Origin: Pelagibius sp. Alg239-R121
GTDB lineage: Bacteria > Pseudomonadota > Alphaproteobacteria > Kiloniellales > Kiloniellaceae
Assembly: GCF_947331435.1 (NCBI RefSeq)
Contig: NZ_CAMZOF010000013.1
Location: forward strand, 186,001 to 250,000
Length of the DNA stretch: 64,000 nt
Reading direction: 5' to 3'
Shown here: positions 16,688 to 25,375 of the stretch, piece after piece
Position numbering within the stretch: position 1 is the stretch's first letter
Layout of the letters: every line of letters starts with the position of its first letter
The notes under the pieces: model-generated
Database searches by the model: none
Seen by the model: the letters and a program-made list of their open reading frames with translations, nothing else
Told to the model about the DNA's origin: nothing
Made by a program: the position numbers and the translations under genes

Positions 16688-17953
16688 TCAATCTCCCGTC
16701 TTGCGGCGATAGATGATGTCGGCAAGGACCGCGAGTACCAGGACCAGACCAACAACAATAGACTGCAGTGGTGCGTCGACGCCGACCATAGCCATGCCTG
16801 ACTGCAGCGACTGCATAACCACAGCCCCGAGAATGGCGCCATAGATCGTGCCGATTCCGCCGGAAAGGGCGGTGCCGCCGATCACGGCCGCCGCGATGAC
16901 CCGGAGTTCGTCCAGGGTGCCCAAGTCGTTGGCTGCCGAACGCAGACGGGCGGAAGCGATGACCGCGGCGATGGCGGTCAGGAAGCCCATCAAGGCGAAG
17001 ACCTTGACGGTCAGCAGTTTGGTATCGACCCCGGCGAGTTCCGCCGCATCCGGGTTGCCGCCGGTCGCAAAAATATAGCGGCCAAAGCGGGTGCGCCGGG
17101 CGACCACCGTCATGACCGTGGCGACGATCAACACGATAACCACCGGAATGGCGATGCCGTGGGAGAGGACGAGGCCTTCCGGCATTGTCTCACCTCGGGC
17201 TGCAAACATGCGCGCCGCGGCTCGGGCTGGAATGGCATAGGCGTTCATCACCGAAGTAAAGCCGAAGATCACCGCAACGAATATCCCGGCTAATGCGATG
17301 TCCGCGCCGAAGGGTTTGACCGCGAATCCGTGGTCGCTTTTGCGTTTGCGGGAAAGAAACAGCAAGCCAACGGCAGCGAGCGAAGTGACGGCCGCCAAGA
17401 GCCAGCTCCAGGTCGCGCCGAGCGTGCCTTCCGCGCCACCGCCCAGCAGGTTGAAGGTCGAATCAAGGGGTGCAACCGTCTGCCCACCGGTAACCCACCA
17501 GGCCGCGCCGCGCCAGACCAGCAGGCCGCCTAATGTGACGATAAAGGCGGGGACTGCGAGGTAACCGACGACATATCCTTGCGCCGCGCCGATCGCTGCG
17601 CCCATCAGGGCTCCGCAGAAGATCGTGATGACCCAGATAGCGGGGTGGCCGATACCGAGCAGATCCGGCAAGACCTGCGCCTGCAGCCAGCCGATGGTCA
17701 TGCCGATGAAACCCAGCAGCGCACCAACCGAGAGGTCGATATGCCGTGTCACGATGATGAACACCATGCCGGTTGCCATGACCGCGACCGACGCGGTTTG
17801 AACCGAAAGGTTGAAGAGGTTTCGTGGCGTCAGGAAACGCCCTTCCGTCAGCAGGTCGAACACGATCCAAACGATCACCAATGCGGCAATCATGCCCAAA
17901 AGGCGTGTATCTATCTGCAAAGTGCGAACGGCCCGGGATAAGGCGTCACGCAT
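16688..17953 (-). CDS. xylH: Xylose-type sugar ABC transporter permease
   Basis: A 421-residue permease of the RbsC/XylH family with about ten or more hydrophobic segments. Signatures include RHIDLSVGALLGF in the first third, FGRYIFATGGNPDAAELAGV (the ATPase contact region) and AAAVIGGTALSGGIGTIYGA toward the end. XylH is longer than RbsC because of the extra segment around residues 190-260, which is present here. It forms a channel for D-xylose or a similar pentose with XylG. It follows xylF after a hairpin-bearing gap and abuts xylG. Confidence 0.88.
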   Translation of the reverse strand: MRDALSRAVRTLQIDTRLLGMIAALVIVWIVFDLLTEGRFLTPRNLFNLSVQTASVAVMATGMVFIIVTRHIDLSVGALLGFIGMTIGWLQAQVLPDLLGIGHPAIWVITIFCGALMGAAIGAAQGYVVGYLAVPAFIVTLGGLLVWRGAAWWVTGGQTVAPLDSTFNLLGGGAEGTLGATWSWLLAAVTSLAAVGLLFLSRKRKSDHGFAVKPFGADIALAGIFVAVIFGFTSVMNAYAIPARAAARMFAARGETMPEGLVLSHGIAIPVVIVLIVATVMTVVARRTRFGRYIFATGGNPDAAELAGVDTKLLTVKVFALMGFLTAIAAVIASARLRSAANDLGTLDELRVIAAAVIGGTALSGGIGTIYGAILGAVVMQSLQSGMAMVGVDAPLQSIVVGLVLVLAVLADIIYRRKTGD

Positions 17954-18042
17954 GATGAGCCTCCATTGCGAGATCAGCGCGCAACAGCTCCAGACTGCGG
18001 TGCACCGGCTCTCAGCTGAAAAATGTTAGATACAGGGCGATC

Positions 18043-18089
18043 AGGCGGCCCGGACGTTCTGCCGGGCTGGCTCCCGGTCGGGGCCGCCT
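18043..18089 (-). promoter_or_regulatory. Operon-internal hairpin between xylF and xylH
   Basis: AGGCGGCCC at 18043-18051 pairs perfectly with GGGCCGCCT at 18081-18089, and the loop region itself contains CCGGG/CCCGG pairing. There is no following T-run on the minus strand. Stable hairpins after the binding-protein gene commonly protect the upstream mRNA and give the binding protein in excess; that role is inferred. Confidence 0.6.
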
Positions 18090-18116
18090 GTCGAGTAATG
18101 CGCCGCCGAAGTAGCG

Positions 18117-19151
18117 TCAGCCGCAGATATCGACGGTGCCTGCCGGCACGCCCGCGCAGAGGGCGTCTTTTGCGATCCAGTTGGCATCGATCACCGCATT
18201 CAGGTTTGCCCGGGTGACGGGAACCGGTGCCAGGAACTTGGCGGTCAGTTTGGTGCCGCCGGGGCTGGTCCAAGCCTGCGCTCCGTCCACGGCGTTTGCA
18301 GCCGTTCCCTTTGCCAACGCGACGGCGATTTCGCCGGCGGCCTTGCCGAGATCCCGTGCATCTTTCCAGACCGAAACGGTCTGCGTGCCCCGTGCGACCC
18401 GGTTCAGGGCTGCATGGTCGCCGTCTTGGCCGGAAACCGGGATGCCTTCCATTCCCTGAGCGGTCAGTGCGGCAACCACGCCGCCGGCGGTACCGTCATT
18501 AGAGGCGACTACCGCATCGACCTTATTATCGTTCGCAGTCAGAAGCTGTTCCATGTTGCGCTGGGCGTTGGCCGGCAGCCAGCCGTCGGTATAGGCTTCG
18601 CCGACAATCTTGATGGCGCCGGAATCCACCGCCGCCTGCAGGATCTCCTGCTGACCACCGCGGAGGAAGTCTGCATTGGGATCGGTCGGCGAACCCTTGA
18701 TCATGATGTAGTTGCCCTTGGGCTGAGCCGCGAGCACGGCGCGGGCCTGCATGCGGCCGACCTCAACGTTGTCGAAGGTCAGGTAGAAGGCGCGGGCGTC
18801 ATCGATCAGGCGGTCATAGCCAACCACGGGGATGCCTTCGTTGTCGGCCGCATCGATGGCCGGGCCGATTGCGCTCGAATCCTGGGCCAGAATGATCAGC
18901 GCCGTGGCGCCGCGGGCGATCAGGCTTTCGACGTCTGAAAGCTGTTTGGACGACGAGGACTGAGCATCGGCAGAGATGTACTTGGCGCCGGCAGCGTCAA
19001 GTGCGGCCTTGATGGCGGCCTCGTCCGTCTTCCAGCGCTCCTCCTGAAAATTGGACCAGGAAACGCCGACGGTGATGTCCTGTGCGAGCGCTGTCCCGGC
19101 GAAGCTTGCCGCCATTGCCGCGCCGGCCAGACCGAGCATAAATTTTTTCAT
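18117..19151 (-). CDS. xylF: D-xylose-type ABC transporter substrate-binding protein
   Basis: A 344-residue periplasmic binding protein. The signal peptide ([23 protein letters not shown]) is followed by [20 protein letters not shown], typical of XylF. The two-lobed fold is seen in [23 protein letters not shown] and in [14 protein letters not shown] with SGQDGD, the sugar-contact motifs of the family. The ATG at 19151 is the start of the signal peptide; the frame extends to 19199 without good reason. It is the first gene of the operon and faces a divergent ROK regulator, which probably represses it in the absence of xylose. Confidence 0.88.
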   Translation of the reverse strand: MKKFMLGLAGAAMAASFAGTALAQDITVGVSWSNFQEERWKTDEAAIKAALDAAGAKYISADAQSSSSKQLSDVESLIARGATALIILAQDSSAIGPAIDAADNEGIPVVGYDRLIDDARAFYLTFDNVEVGRMQARAVLAAQPKGNYIMIKGSPTDPNADFLRGGQQEILQAAVDSGAIKIVGEAYTDGWLPANAQRNMEQLLTANDNKVDAVVASNDGTAGGVVAALTAQGMEGIPVSGQDGDHAALNRVARGTQTVSVWKDARDLGKAAGEIAVALAKGTAANAVDGAQAWTSPGGTKLTAKFLAPVPVTRANLNAVIDANWIAKDALCAGVPAGTVDICG

Positions 19152-19397
19152 CGATTTCCTCCCGAGTATTATTGCAGTCGAAGCGCTGCGGGCAATCAAT
19201 CCCGACGCTTTCGTTTATTTATTTCACGCTCTGAAAAAAATGTGACACGAGACGTTCTCTGTGTCAACATATTGCTGAAGTGCTGGCGTTGGAGAACGAA
19301 CCTTCTCCAACTGTATGGCGTAGAGGCTGGTTCACGCTTTTCACTGTTCAGTGAAAACCGATCAGGTTCTGGGCCGACAAAAAAAGCACGTGAGGCA

Positions 19398-20627
19398 ATG
19401 GGAGGTGAGACGATCCGCAAGGCAACGATCGACCTCGTGCGCGAGAACAATAGGGCCCTGATCCTGCGCGCGCTCCGCCGCGGTGGCGCACAGTCACGAA
19501 CGGCATTAGGGCAAGTGACCGGACTCAGTCCGGCCGCCATATCAGGCATCACCTCGGCGATGCTGGACGAAGGGGTTTTGTTGCAGGCCGACGGCGAGAG
19601 CGGCACGGCAAAGGCCCGCGGCCGGCCGCAGGTCAAACTATCGCTCAATCCGCTGCGCGGCTGCGTTGTGGCCGTCATGATTGCAGTCAACCGCATCCGT
19701 CTGAAGCTGGTTGACTATGCCGGTAAGGAGTGCACCGAAAGCCATGTCGACGTTGCGGCGCTGGAGATGCAACGCGGCGAGTTCATCCGCACCATCGGTG
19801 ATGCGGTCTTCAGCCTGCTCGATGAGACGCTTAACGCCGCCGGCCCGCTGTCACGCATCGAGGTTTCGGTCCAGGGCATTACCGATGGGGCCGGGGAAAA
19901 GATCCTTTGGTCGCCGGTTTTGAGGGCGCGCGAGATTGATCTCGCCCGGCGCTTTTCCCGGCGTTTCGGGGTGCCGGTTTCGGTGATGAATGACTGTGCG
20001 GCCATGACCGAAGCTCTGCAGTGGATTGACCCGCCGCGTTATCGCGAGCGTTTCGCCGCGATCCTGATCGGCTATGGCGTCGGCATGGGGCTGTTTCTGG
20101 ATGGCGCACCTCTGGTCGGTCTGCGCGATTCCGCCGTGGAATTCGGCCATATGAACCATGTGCCGGAGGGTGCGCTCTGCCGTTGTGGCCGGCGCGGCTG
20201 TGTGGAGGCCTACGCGGCGGACTATGCCATCTGGCGCCGGGCCAAGGGTAAAGACGACCAGAAACTGGTCGCGCCGCCAAGCGCCGAGGAGATGGCATTG
20301 ATCGAGGATCGGGCACGGCAAGGCAACGAACAAGCACTTGCTGCCTATCGGGAGGCAGGTTGCGCCATCGGTTTCGGCCTTGGGCGCCTCTTCGCCCTGA
20401 TCGGCCCAGTGCCGGTTGCCTTCACCGGCAGCGGCACCCGCACGATGGATCTTCTGGAGGAGGGGTTGCGCGATGGCTTCGAGCAAAGCCTGGTCGAGGA
20501 TTTGCGCGGCGAACTGGTCTTCGAGACTCTGGGCGACGAGGCGGCACTGGTCTTTAAGGGACTGGCCATGGGCGCGCTCAACCGACTGGACACAGAGGAT
20601 ATTGCGGCGTTGCAGGTTTCGTCTTAA
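19398..20627 (+). CDS. ROK family transcriptional repressor, XylR/NagC type
   Basis: About 409 residues. An N-terminal winged helix (residues 15-65: NNRALILRALRRGGAQSRTALG, then LSPAAISGITSAML) is joined to a ROK sugar-kinase-like domain. The zinc site CRCGRRGCVEAY is complete, and the phosphate-loop NDCAAMTEA replaces the glucokinase catalytic motif, as in repressors that bind sugar without phosphorylating it. Divergent placement to xylFHG suggests it is the local xylose-responsive repressor. The ATG at 19398, with GAGG upstream, is preferred; the frame opens at 19242 but residues there do not match. Confidence 0.88.
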   Translation: MGGETIRKATIDLVRENNRALILRALRRGGAQSRTALGQVTGLSPAAISGITSAMLDEGVLLQADGESGTAKARGRPQVKLSLNPLRGCVVAVMIAVNRIRLKLVDYAGKECTESHVDVAALEMQRGEFIRTIGDAVFSLLDETLNAAGPLSRIEVSVQGITDGAGEKILWSPVLRAREIDLARRFSRRFGVPVSVMNDCAAMTEALQWIDPPRYRERFAAILIGYGVGMGLFLDGAPLVGLRDSAVEFGHMNHVPEGALCRCGRRGCVEAYAADYAIWRRAKGKDDQKLVAPPSAEEMALIEDRARQGNEQALAAYREAGCAIGFGLGRLFALIGPVPVAFTGSGTRTMDLLEEGLRDGFEQSLVEDLRGELVFETLGDEAALVFKGLAMGALNRLDTEDIAALQVSS

Positions 20628-20654
20628 ACGGTTGAAACCTGTAATGAAGGGGCA

Positions 20655-21116
20655 ATGCGCGTGAACGACTATTCTATCCGCCACCTGGAAGCGGGCGATG
20701 TGGAACTCTTCCGCGATCTGCTCACCGTTTTCGGCGACGCATTTGAGGACAGTGACACCTACAGCGGTGCGCAGCCCGGCACGACGTATCTCGAGGGCTT
20801 GCTTGGCAGCGAGGATTTCATCGCGCTGGCCGCCATTCAGAGTGAGCAGGTGATCGGTGGACTCGCGGCTTATGTCCTGAAGAAATTCGAGCAGGAACGC
20901 AGTGAGATTTATATCTACGACCTTGCAGTCGCGGATGATCAAAGGCGAAAGGGGATCGCCACGGCACTGATCGAGGACCTGAAGCGCATCGCCGCCGAGC
21001 GCGGGGCCTATGTCATCTATGTTCAGGCCGATCTGGCGGATCCGCCGGCCATTGCTCTCTATACGAAGCTGGGAACGCGTGAAGACGTCCTGCACTTTGA
21101 CATCGAGGTTCCTTGA
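20655..21116 (+). CDS. AAC(3)-I-like aminoglycoside N-acetyltransferase (GNAT)
   Basis: A 153-residue GNAT enzyme that closely follows the AAC(3)-I family along its length: [91 protein letters not shown] and HFDIE. AAC(3)-I enzymes acetylate the 3-amino group of gentamicin-type aminoglycosides using acetyl-CoA. The similarity is judged by eye against remembered family motifs. No integron, attC site or mobile gene flanks it, so this appears to be a chromosomal homologue, perhaps with another natural substrate. It follows the ROK gene by 27 bp and may be read through from it. Confidence 0.85.
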   Translation: MRVNDYSIRHLEAGDVELFRDLLTVFGDAFEDSDTYSGAQPGTTYLEGLLGSEDFIALAAIQSEQVIGGLAAYVLKKFEQERSEIYIYDLAVADDQRRKGIATALIEDLKRIAAERGAYVIYVQADLADPPAIALYTKLGTREDVLHFDIEVP

Positions 21117-21302
21117 AACTTACTTGCGTTCTCGCCTCCGCCGGTGGCGTCAGTTTAATACCTGCGCGCAGTCTTTAGGGTTATCGTTCGAGCAGATTTG
21201 ATACCGGTTTTGAGACCCAATGCGCAGACGGTACTAAAACCATCCTCATAAAAAAGAGAGAAAATTTTAAAGAGATCTTTCTTTCGGCCAAAGAAGGGCG
21301 GA
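21117..21302. other. AT-rich intergenic region
   Basis: About 185 bp, with a clearly AT-rich stretch at 21237-21285. No gene or confident terminator; it separates two convergent genes. Confidence 0.4.
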
Positions 21303-21929
21303 TCAAGCAATGGACAATAATTTAGCGGCCCTTGACTGCTTCTTTTTCAGATCTGCTGCTGTGTCATGTGAGAGCTCTCCCAGTTTCAGGCGGCGAACCA
21401 ACGCAGTGTGCAGAGATTCGATTGAAACCTTGTCTCCGTCGTCCAATTCGCTACCGGTATCCTCGACCTCATCTAAAAGCCATGAAAAGTCTGAAATAAC
21501 GCAATCGTAATTCTGTCTGGCTTCAGCGAATCGTTCCAGTTCGGTGAGGACTTGGGCGTGCTCGATCATGGCGGGACCGATGATATCGTAATAATGACCC
21601 TGCACTCTGGTGAGTGCCTTTAAGCGAATTCTCAAGGCGATTTCTTCGGGATTTCGAAGCTCTCTTTGCCGGAGCCTGAGAGCAATCTCGTATGCCAGTT
21701 CACCCAGCCTGACACCATCGAAGTACTCTTGCCCGGATCGGCCTTGATTTTCCGGCCTTTGCTCTACTAACTCGGCCAGGAAATTAGACTGGTCCCATAG
21801 AAACTCCAGCGCATTCATCGTTGGATCCTCGAGAACTTCGTCGCTTGTTTGGCGATCAAAAAGATCGAGGATTTCACTTGTTAATGCCGCGCATCTTTCA
21901 ATTTCAATACCGGGTTTCTTACGGAACAT
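21303..21929 (-). CDS. Hypothetical helical protein
   Basis: A 208-residue cytoplasmic protein with no signal peptide or membrane segment. It appears almost wholly alpha-helical, with acidic N-terminal and central parts and a basic C-terminus (DLKKKQSRAAKLL). The central region (GHYYDIIGPAMIEHAQVLTELERFAEARQNYD) is reminiscent of a single tetratricopeptide-like helix pair. I do not recognise the family. Base composition is lower in GC than the flanks, and long intergenic regions lie on both sides, which could mean recent acquisition. An AGGA-like site lies before the start. Confidence 0.65.
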   Translation of the reverse strand: MFRKKPGIEIERCAALTSEILDLFDRQTSDEVLEDPTMNALEFLWDQSNFLAELVEQRPENQGRSGQEYFDGVRLGELAYEIALRLRQRELRNPEEIALRIRLKALTRVQGHYYDIIGPAMIEHAQVLTELERFAEARQNYDCVISDFSWLLDEVEDTGSELDDGDKVSIESLHTALVRRLKLGELSHDTAADLKKKQSRAAKLLSIA

Positions 21930-22276
21930 AACTTGAGGAATCCTTTCGGCGCCGTCTCAATTTCACTGAAGCTGACCAGCAAGAAGGTCGCTTAGGAGCA
22001 ATCAAGCATCTTATCGAGCTGGTGCTGTGGTGCGGCAAAATTCGCAAGTTTCTAGAGCACTTAGGTCGGATGTCTTAGGTAACGCGTTCGTTGGGTTCAT
22101 CAATTTCGCATAGGGTTATACGAATTTGGTGAATTGCGCGCGTGGCTGTAATCCCAAAATTTAATGGAAGAAAGCGCGGTGGACAGCCTTTGTATCCGCC
22201 GGGCCGGAATTGAATTTTTATGCTGGCCGCCGGTACATCGGCGGGACGCCGGATTTAATTAACAGGAATTATCACC
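21930..22276. other. Intergenic region with two inverted repeats
   Basis: About 350 bp between divergent genes. It contains an imperfect 13-bp inverted repeat (22096-22108 with 22121-22133, 11 of 13 matching), which could be an operator. It also holds a perfect CCGCCG/CGGCGG hairpin (22227-22232 with 22239-22244) just before the PEP-CTERM gene. No gene was recognised. Confidence 0.5.
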
Positions 22277-22976
22277 ATGAAACGCCTGCTTCCGCTCGGT
22301 ATTGCCCTCGCGGGCCTGCTCGCTGCGCCGCTTTCGGCCAACGCCACCCTCATCACGCAAACCCGGAATTTTGCTGAGTCTTCTGTCATCACCACGACGG
22401 GGAACCCAGCGTCGTCGGTTTTGCGAGCGGACCTGAATTTTAATCCTTTCGACCAAACCCTGGGGTCACTGAATGCTGTAACGATCAACATTACAAGGCA
22501 TAGCGCAGGCTGATTTTTCGCTCCGTTGTGCCGGACCGCTGCCGCTGAACCTTACCGCCTGTATCGAAGTTGGCGCAATTTCCTCTATCAACCTTATCGA
22601 CCCGTTTCCATCTTCCACGCGAGATTCTATCGGTGCTGTAGGCTCGAGATTTACGCCGTTACTCGCACTGGGGGCAGGCGGAAACGGGCGCATTGCCGGC
22701 GACTATCAGCGCGAGCTGGATTTGCTGGAGCTTTTGCCGCTGGACGATTTTTTCTCCGGACCTGTGAACCTGCCGCTTTTCGCCTTCGCCCGCGTAACCG
22801 GGACCGGGGGCGTGGAGAGTACTGTGTTGCAAAATAGCTTCTCGGGAAGTGCGACGCTGACCTACGACTTCGTCGAGGCGCCCGATGTGATCGCCGTGCC
22901 GGCACCGACCAGCCTGCCGCTCTTTGCCGCCGGGCTCGCGGTCTTCGGCTTCGCGGCGCGGCGCCGAGGGCGTTAA
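22277..22976 (+). pseudogene. PEP-CTERM surface protein gene with a frameshift
   Basis: The first frame gives a signal peptide (KRLLPLGIALAGLLAAPLSANA) and about 50 mature residues, then stops at 22511-22513. The rest continues in another frame to 22976, ending VPAPTSLPLFAAGLAVFGFAARRR, a PEP-CTERM sorting signal (Pro-rich box, hydrophobic helix, Arg cluster). Removing one A near 22495 joins VTINIT to the second frame and gives one protein of about 232 residues. The overall length of 700 bases fits a single inserted base. The N-terminal mature part resembles choice-anchor domains. It is either a recent pseudogene, a phase-variable gene, or a sequencing error. Confidence 0.75.
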
Positions 22977-23026
22977 TCCACATCCTGATTCCAGCCACAT
23001 CTTGATTCCAGACTTGAACACAAGAA

Positions 23027-23070
23027 ACCGGCGCGCTCCCATCATTCTGTAACGCGCCGGTCTTTTGTTT
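23027..23070 (+). terminator. Rho-independent terminator after PEP-CTERM gene
   Basis: ACCGGCGCG (23027-23035) pairs with CGCGCCGGT (23053-23061), followed by TCTTTTGTTTT. It is a good intrinsic terminator for the rightward PEP-CTERM gene; the A-rich side also lets it serve the leftward gene in part. Confidence 0.75.
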
Positions 23071-23128
23071 TCTGTGTGGCCTTACTTGATGCCGCGCTTG
23101 GTCAGGAACGCGCGGAAGTTGTCGGCGA

Positions 23129-23782
23129 TCAGCGCGTCGTCTTCCTGCGCCTTGCAAAGCCGAGACCGGCCAACCCCAGGCCGAAGAGCGCCAGCGTGGC
23201 GGGCTCGGGCACGGACACGCTCGCTCTGTTTTCCGTGATGAGGGTGATGGTTGCAGACGAACCAACGGTCCAAGTTGTGTCTCTCAGGCCGCCCCCAAGA
23301 TCAAATCCGATGGCATTGTCAGAAAAAGATATGTTTGCCTCATCAAATCCGGTCACGCCACTCACCGAGAGAAGGAAACCGGTGATGACGGCGTCCGGGC
23401 TTCCGAGCCAGAGCAAATTGGATAAGAGGACATCGAGCTGCGCGTCGTTAAATCCACTGCCGCTTTGGAAGCTATAGCCGATCCGAACCGAGGACTCCTC
23501 GATGTCGATATCCCAAGTTAAGGTTAGAGGAAAACCACTGCTCGCCTGGTTCAAAATGAATTCGGGGCCAGTGGCTTGAACCACGGCACTACCTGACGAG
23601 CAGGTCAATGGTCCGAGGTCACTTGAGGCTGAGCAACCCACCGTTTGCCCGATCAGAGTTGCCTGTGCACCCGTGGTGAAGCCAGCGAAGAGCCCGCCCA
23701 GCAGAAGCGTTCCGAGAAAGGTCTTGAACGCCACTACACGCGTGGACGTCCTGGGTTTTGATGCCGATTTAAAAAAGTTCAT
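23129..23782 (-). CDS. PEP-CTERM sorting domain-containing protein
   Basis: A 217-residue exported protein. The N-terminus has a basic region and a hydrophobic signal helix (TFLGTLLLGGLFAGFTTGAQA). The C-terminus is VPEPATLALFGLGLAGLGFARRRK, a textbook PEP-CTERM signal recognised by exosortase, which cleaves at the PEP box and anchors or releases the protein with exopolysaccharide. The middle is Ser/Gly/Thr-rich, with two Cys near the mature start that could form a disulfide. The ATG at 23782 is chosen over 23812. It is convergent with the frameshifted PEP-CTERM gene. Exosortase is not in the window. Confidence 0.88.
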   Translation of the reverse strand: MNFFKSASKPRTSTRVVAFKTFLGTLLLGGLFAGFTTGAQATLIGQTVGCSASSDLGPLTCSSGSAVVQATGPEFILNQASSGFPLTLTWDIDIEESSVRIGYSFQSGSGFNDAQLDVLLSNLLWLGSPDAVITGFLLSVSGVTGFDEANISFSDNAIGFDLGGGLRDTTWTVGSSATITLITENRASVSVPEPATLALFGLGLAGLGFARRRKTTR

Positions 23783-24120
23783 TTCGTGTCTCCCGCCGTG
23801 CCGCCGACGCATCGATGCCGAACATCGGTGGCGAATGGATTAAGTTTTCGAAGCCGCCCCTCAGGAGGCGTGAGTGCCGCGCGCCGATAAAGCGCCAAGG
23901 CCATTTCCCACAACCGAGACGGGGGCTGCGTGGCTTCGCGCGTGATCCATGGCTGTTTACGAATGAAAAAGGTAGGGTCGAGCTGCAGTTTGTCCAAAAT
24001 GCAGGCAATTTTGTCCAATATGGAACAATGAGATCTGAAGAGAGGTCTCTTGCGGCACTTGCATCGTGGAGATCTTCCTCCGATATTTGCCTCTCTCAGC
24101 CTCCAAATGGAATTCGCCAC
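23783..24120. other. Intergenic region, no gene recognised
   Basis: About 340 bp between divergent genes. An open frame runs rightward through it into the monooxygenase-like gene, but its residues look random and no ribosome site supports an earlier start. Confidence 0.45.
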
Positions 24121-24408
24121 ATGCCCTTGATTATTCTCGCCCAGATCACTGCCGCATCCGGTAAGGAGGACCTCGTTCGCAGCGAGTTGGAAAGGCTCGT
24201 CGCGCCGACGCGAACGGAGGAAGGTTGTGTGCAGTACGATCTCCATCAGGACAACGCCAACCCTGCGTTCTTTGTCTTTTACGAAATCTGGGAGAACCGC
24301 GACCTTTGGCAGGCGCATACGAACCAACCCCATATTGCGGCCTATCGGGCGGCGACCGAGGGCGCGGTTGCCGACTTCCAGCTCAACGAAATGAGTAAAA
24401 TCGCGTAA
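24121..24408 (+). CDS. Antibiotic biosynthesis monooxygenase (ABM) domain protein
   Basis: A 95-residue ferredoxin-like-fold protein of the YgiN/ABM family: LIILAQITAASGKEDLVRSEL, then EEGCVQYDLHQD, FFVFYEIWENRDLWQAH and a C-terminal PHIAAYRAA. Members act as quinol monooxygenases or small oxygenases without cofactor; several are orphan. The ATG at 24121 begins exactly at the domain; the open frame extends 306 bases further with no similarity. It is 7 bp upstream of the EamA transporter gene and 1 kb from an isochorismatase-like gene, forming a probable three-gene operon. Confidence 0.85.
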   Translation: MPLIILAQITAASGKEDLVRSELERLVAPTRTEEGCVQYDLHQDNANPAFFVFYEIWENRDLWQAHTNQPHIAAYRAATEGAVADFQLNEMSKIA

Positions 24409-24415
24409 TGGCCCA

Positions 24416-25375
24416 ATGAGTGCTGGGAGCGGAGCCTCCGCACCCATATCCACTGCCGTGCCGGCGCCCGTGCGGCCACTGTTCGGGTGGCTGGCCGCCC
24501 TTACTGTGGTCTTCGTCTGGTCGGGTTGGGTCGTGGTGTCCAGGTTTGGCGTGGTCCAGACCCTGACGATCTACGACATGCTGATATTGCGGTTTGCGGT
24601 CGCCGCCGTCGCCGTCTCTCCCTTCGTCTGGCGGTTCTGGCCGCGAAGGCTGCGCTGGTGGCAGATCGCACTGGTTGCCTGTGGACAGGGTGTGCCTTAT
24701 TTGCTGCTGGCCTTCGGCGGCTTCAAGTTCGCGCCGGCCTCGCACGCCGGCATCATGATGAACGGCACGCTGCCGGTTTTCGCAGCGATCCTGGGGTGGG
24801 TCTGGCTGAAAGACCGGCCGGACCGCTGGCGGGTTGCCGGTATGACAGTGATCCTGGCCGGATGCGTGCTGATCGGATGGGACCGGGGAACCGGCGGCGT
24901 GGCGTCCGATGTCTGGATCGGGCATCTCATGTTTCTGGCCGCGACGTTGTTCGTTGCCTTCTTCATGATTGCCACCAAGGCCTGGCAACTGACCCCTATG
25001 CAGACCATGGTCTGCATTCCGACACTCAACTTACTGTGGTTCGCGCCGTTTTATCTCTTGTTCCTGCCGAAAGGGATTGCTGCGGCGCCCTGGTCGGAAA
25101 TCCTGCTCCAAGGCGCCTATCAAGGCTTAGGACCGAGTGTTATTGCGGTGCTGTGTTTCACCACGGCGGTCCGCTCCATCGGCACGTCCTCGACTGCCGC
25201 GATGATGGCAATGGTGCCGGGCATGGCGGCGCTGCTGGCGATCCCCTTGCTGGGAGAATGGCCGAGCTTCTTTGCCTGGACCGGGCTCGTGCTGGCCACA
25301 GGCGGCATTCTGCTGGCGGCAGGTTGGCGGCCGGGCAGGGGGCGCGCCGCGAATGCTGCTCAAGAAATCTCGTAA
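24416..25375 (+). CDS. EamA/DMT family transporter
   Basis: A 319-residue membrane protein with ten predicted helices in two repeats of the EamA domain (about residues 25-150 and 165-310). The first repeat shows VVFVWSGWVVVSRFG and FGGFKFAPASHAGIM; the second ends ALLAIPLLGEWPSFFAWTGLVLATGGILL. The family exports or exchanges amino acids, nucleotide sugars or metabolites; substrate unknown. It lies between the ABM gene and an isochorismatase-like gene, with its stop overlapping the next start by one base (TAATG). Confidence 0.85.
   Translation: MSAGSGASAPISTAVPAPVRPLFGWLAALTVVFVWSGWVVVSRFGVVQTLTIYDMLILRFAVAAVAVSPFVWRFWPRRLRWWQIALVACGQGVPYLLLAFGGFKFAPASHAGIMMNGTLPVFAAILGWVWLKDRPDRWRVAGMTVILAGCVLIGWDRGTGGVASDVWIGHLMFLAATLFVAFFMIATKAWQLTPMQTMVCIPTLNLLWFAPFYLLFLPKGIAAAPWSEILLQGAYQGLGPSVIAVLCFTTAVRSIGTSSTAAMMAMVPGMAALLAIPLLGEWPSFFAWTGLVLATGGILLAAGWRPGRGRAANAAQEIS

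Noticed and set aside
19851-21095. 414-codon leftward frame opposite the ROK and acetyltransferase genes
   Set aside because: It covers two genes with strong family motifs on the other strand; a long antisense frame is common at this GC content.
23815-24120. N-terminal extension of the ABM-domain gene
   Set aside because: The domain begins at the ATG at 24121, and the upstream residues show no similarity to any ABM protein.
24487-25374. Long upstream extension of the isochorismatase-like gene across the EamA transporter gene
   Set aside because: The transporter is clearly read in another frame here; the hydrolase starts at 25375 or 25390.
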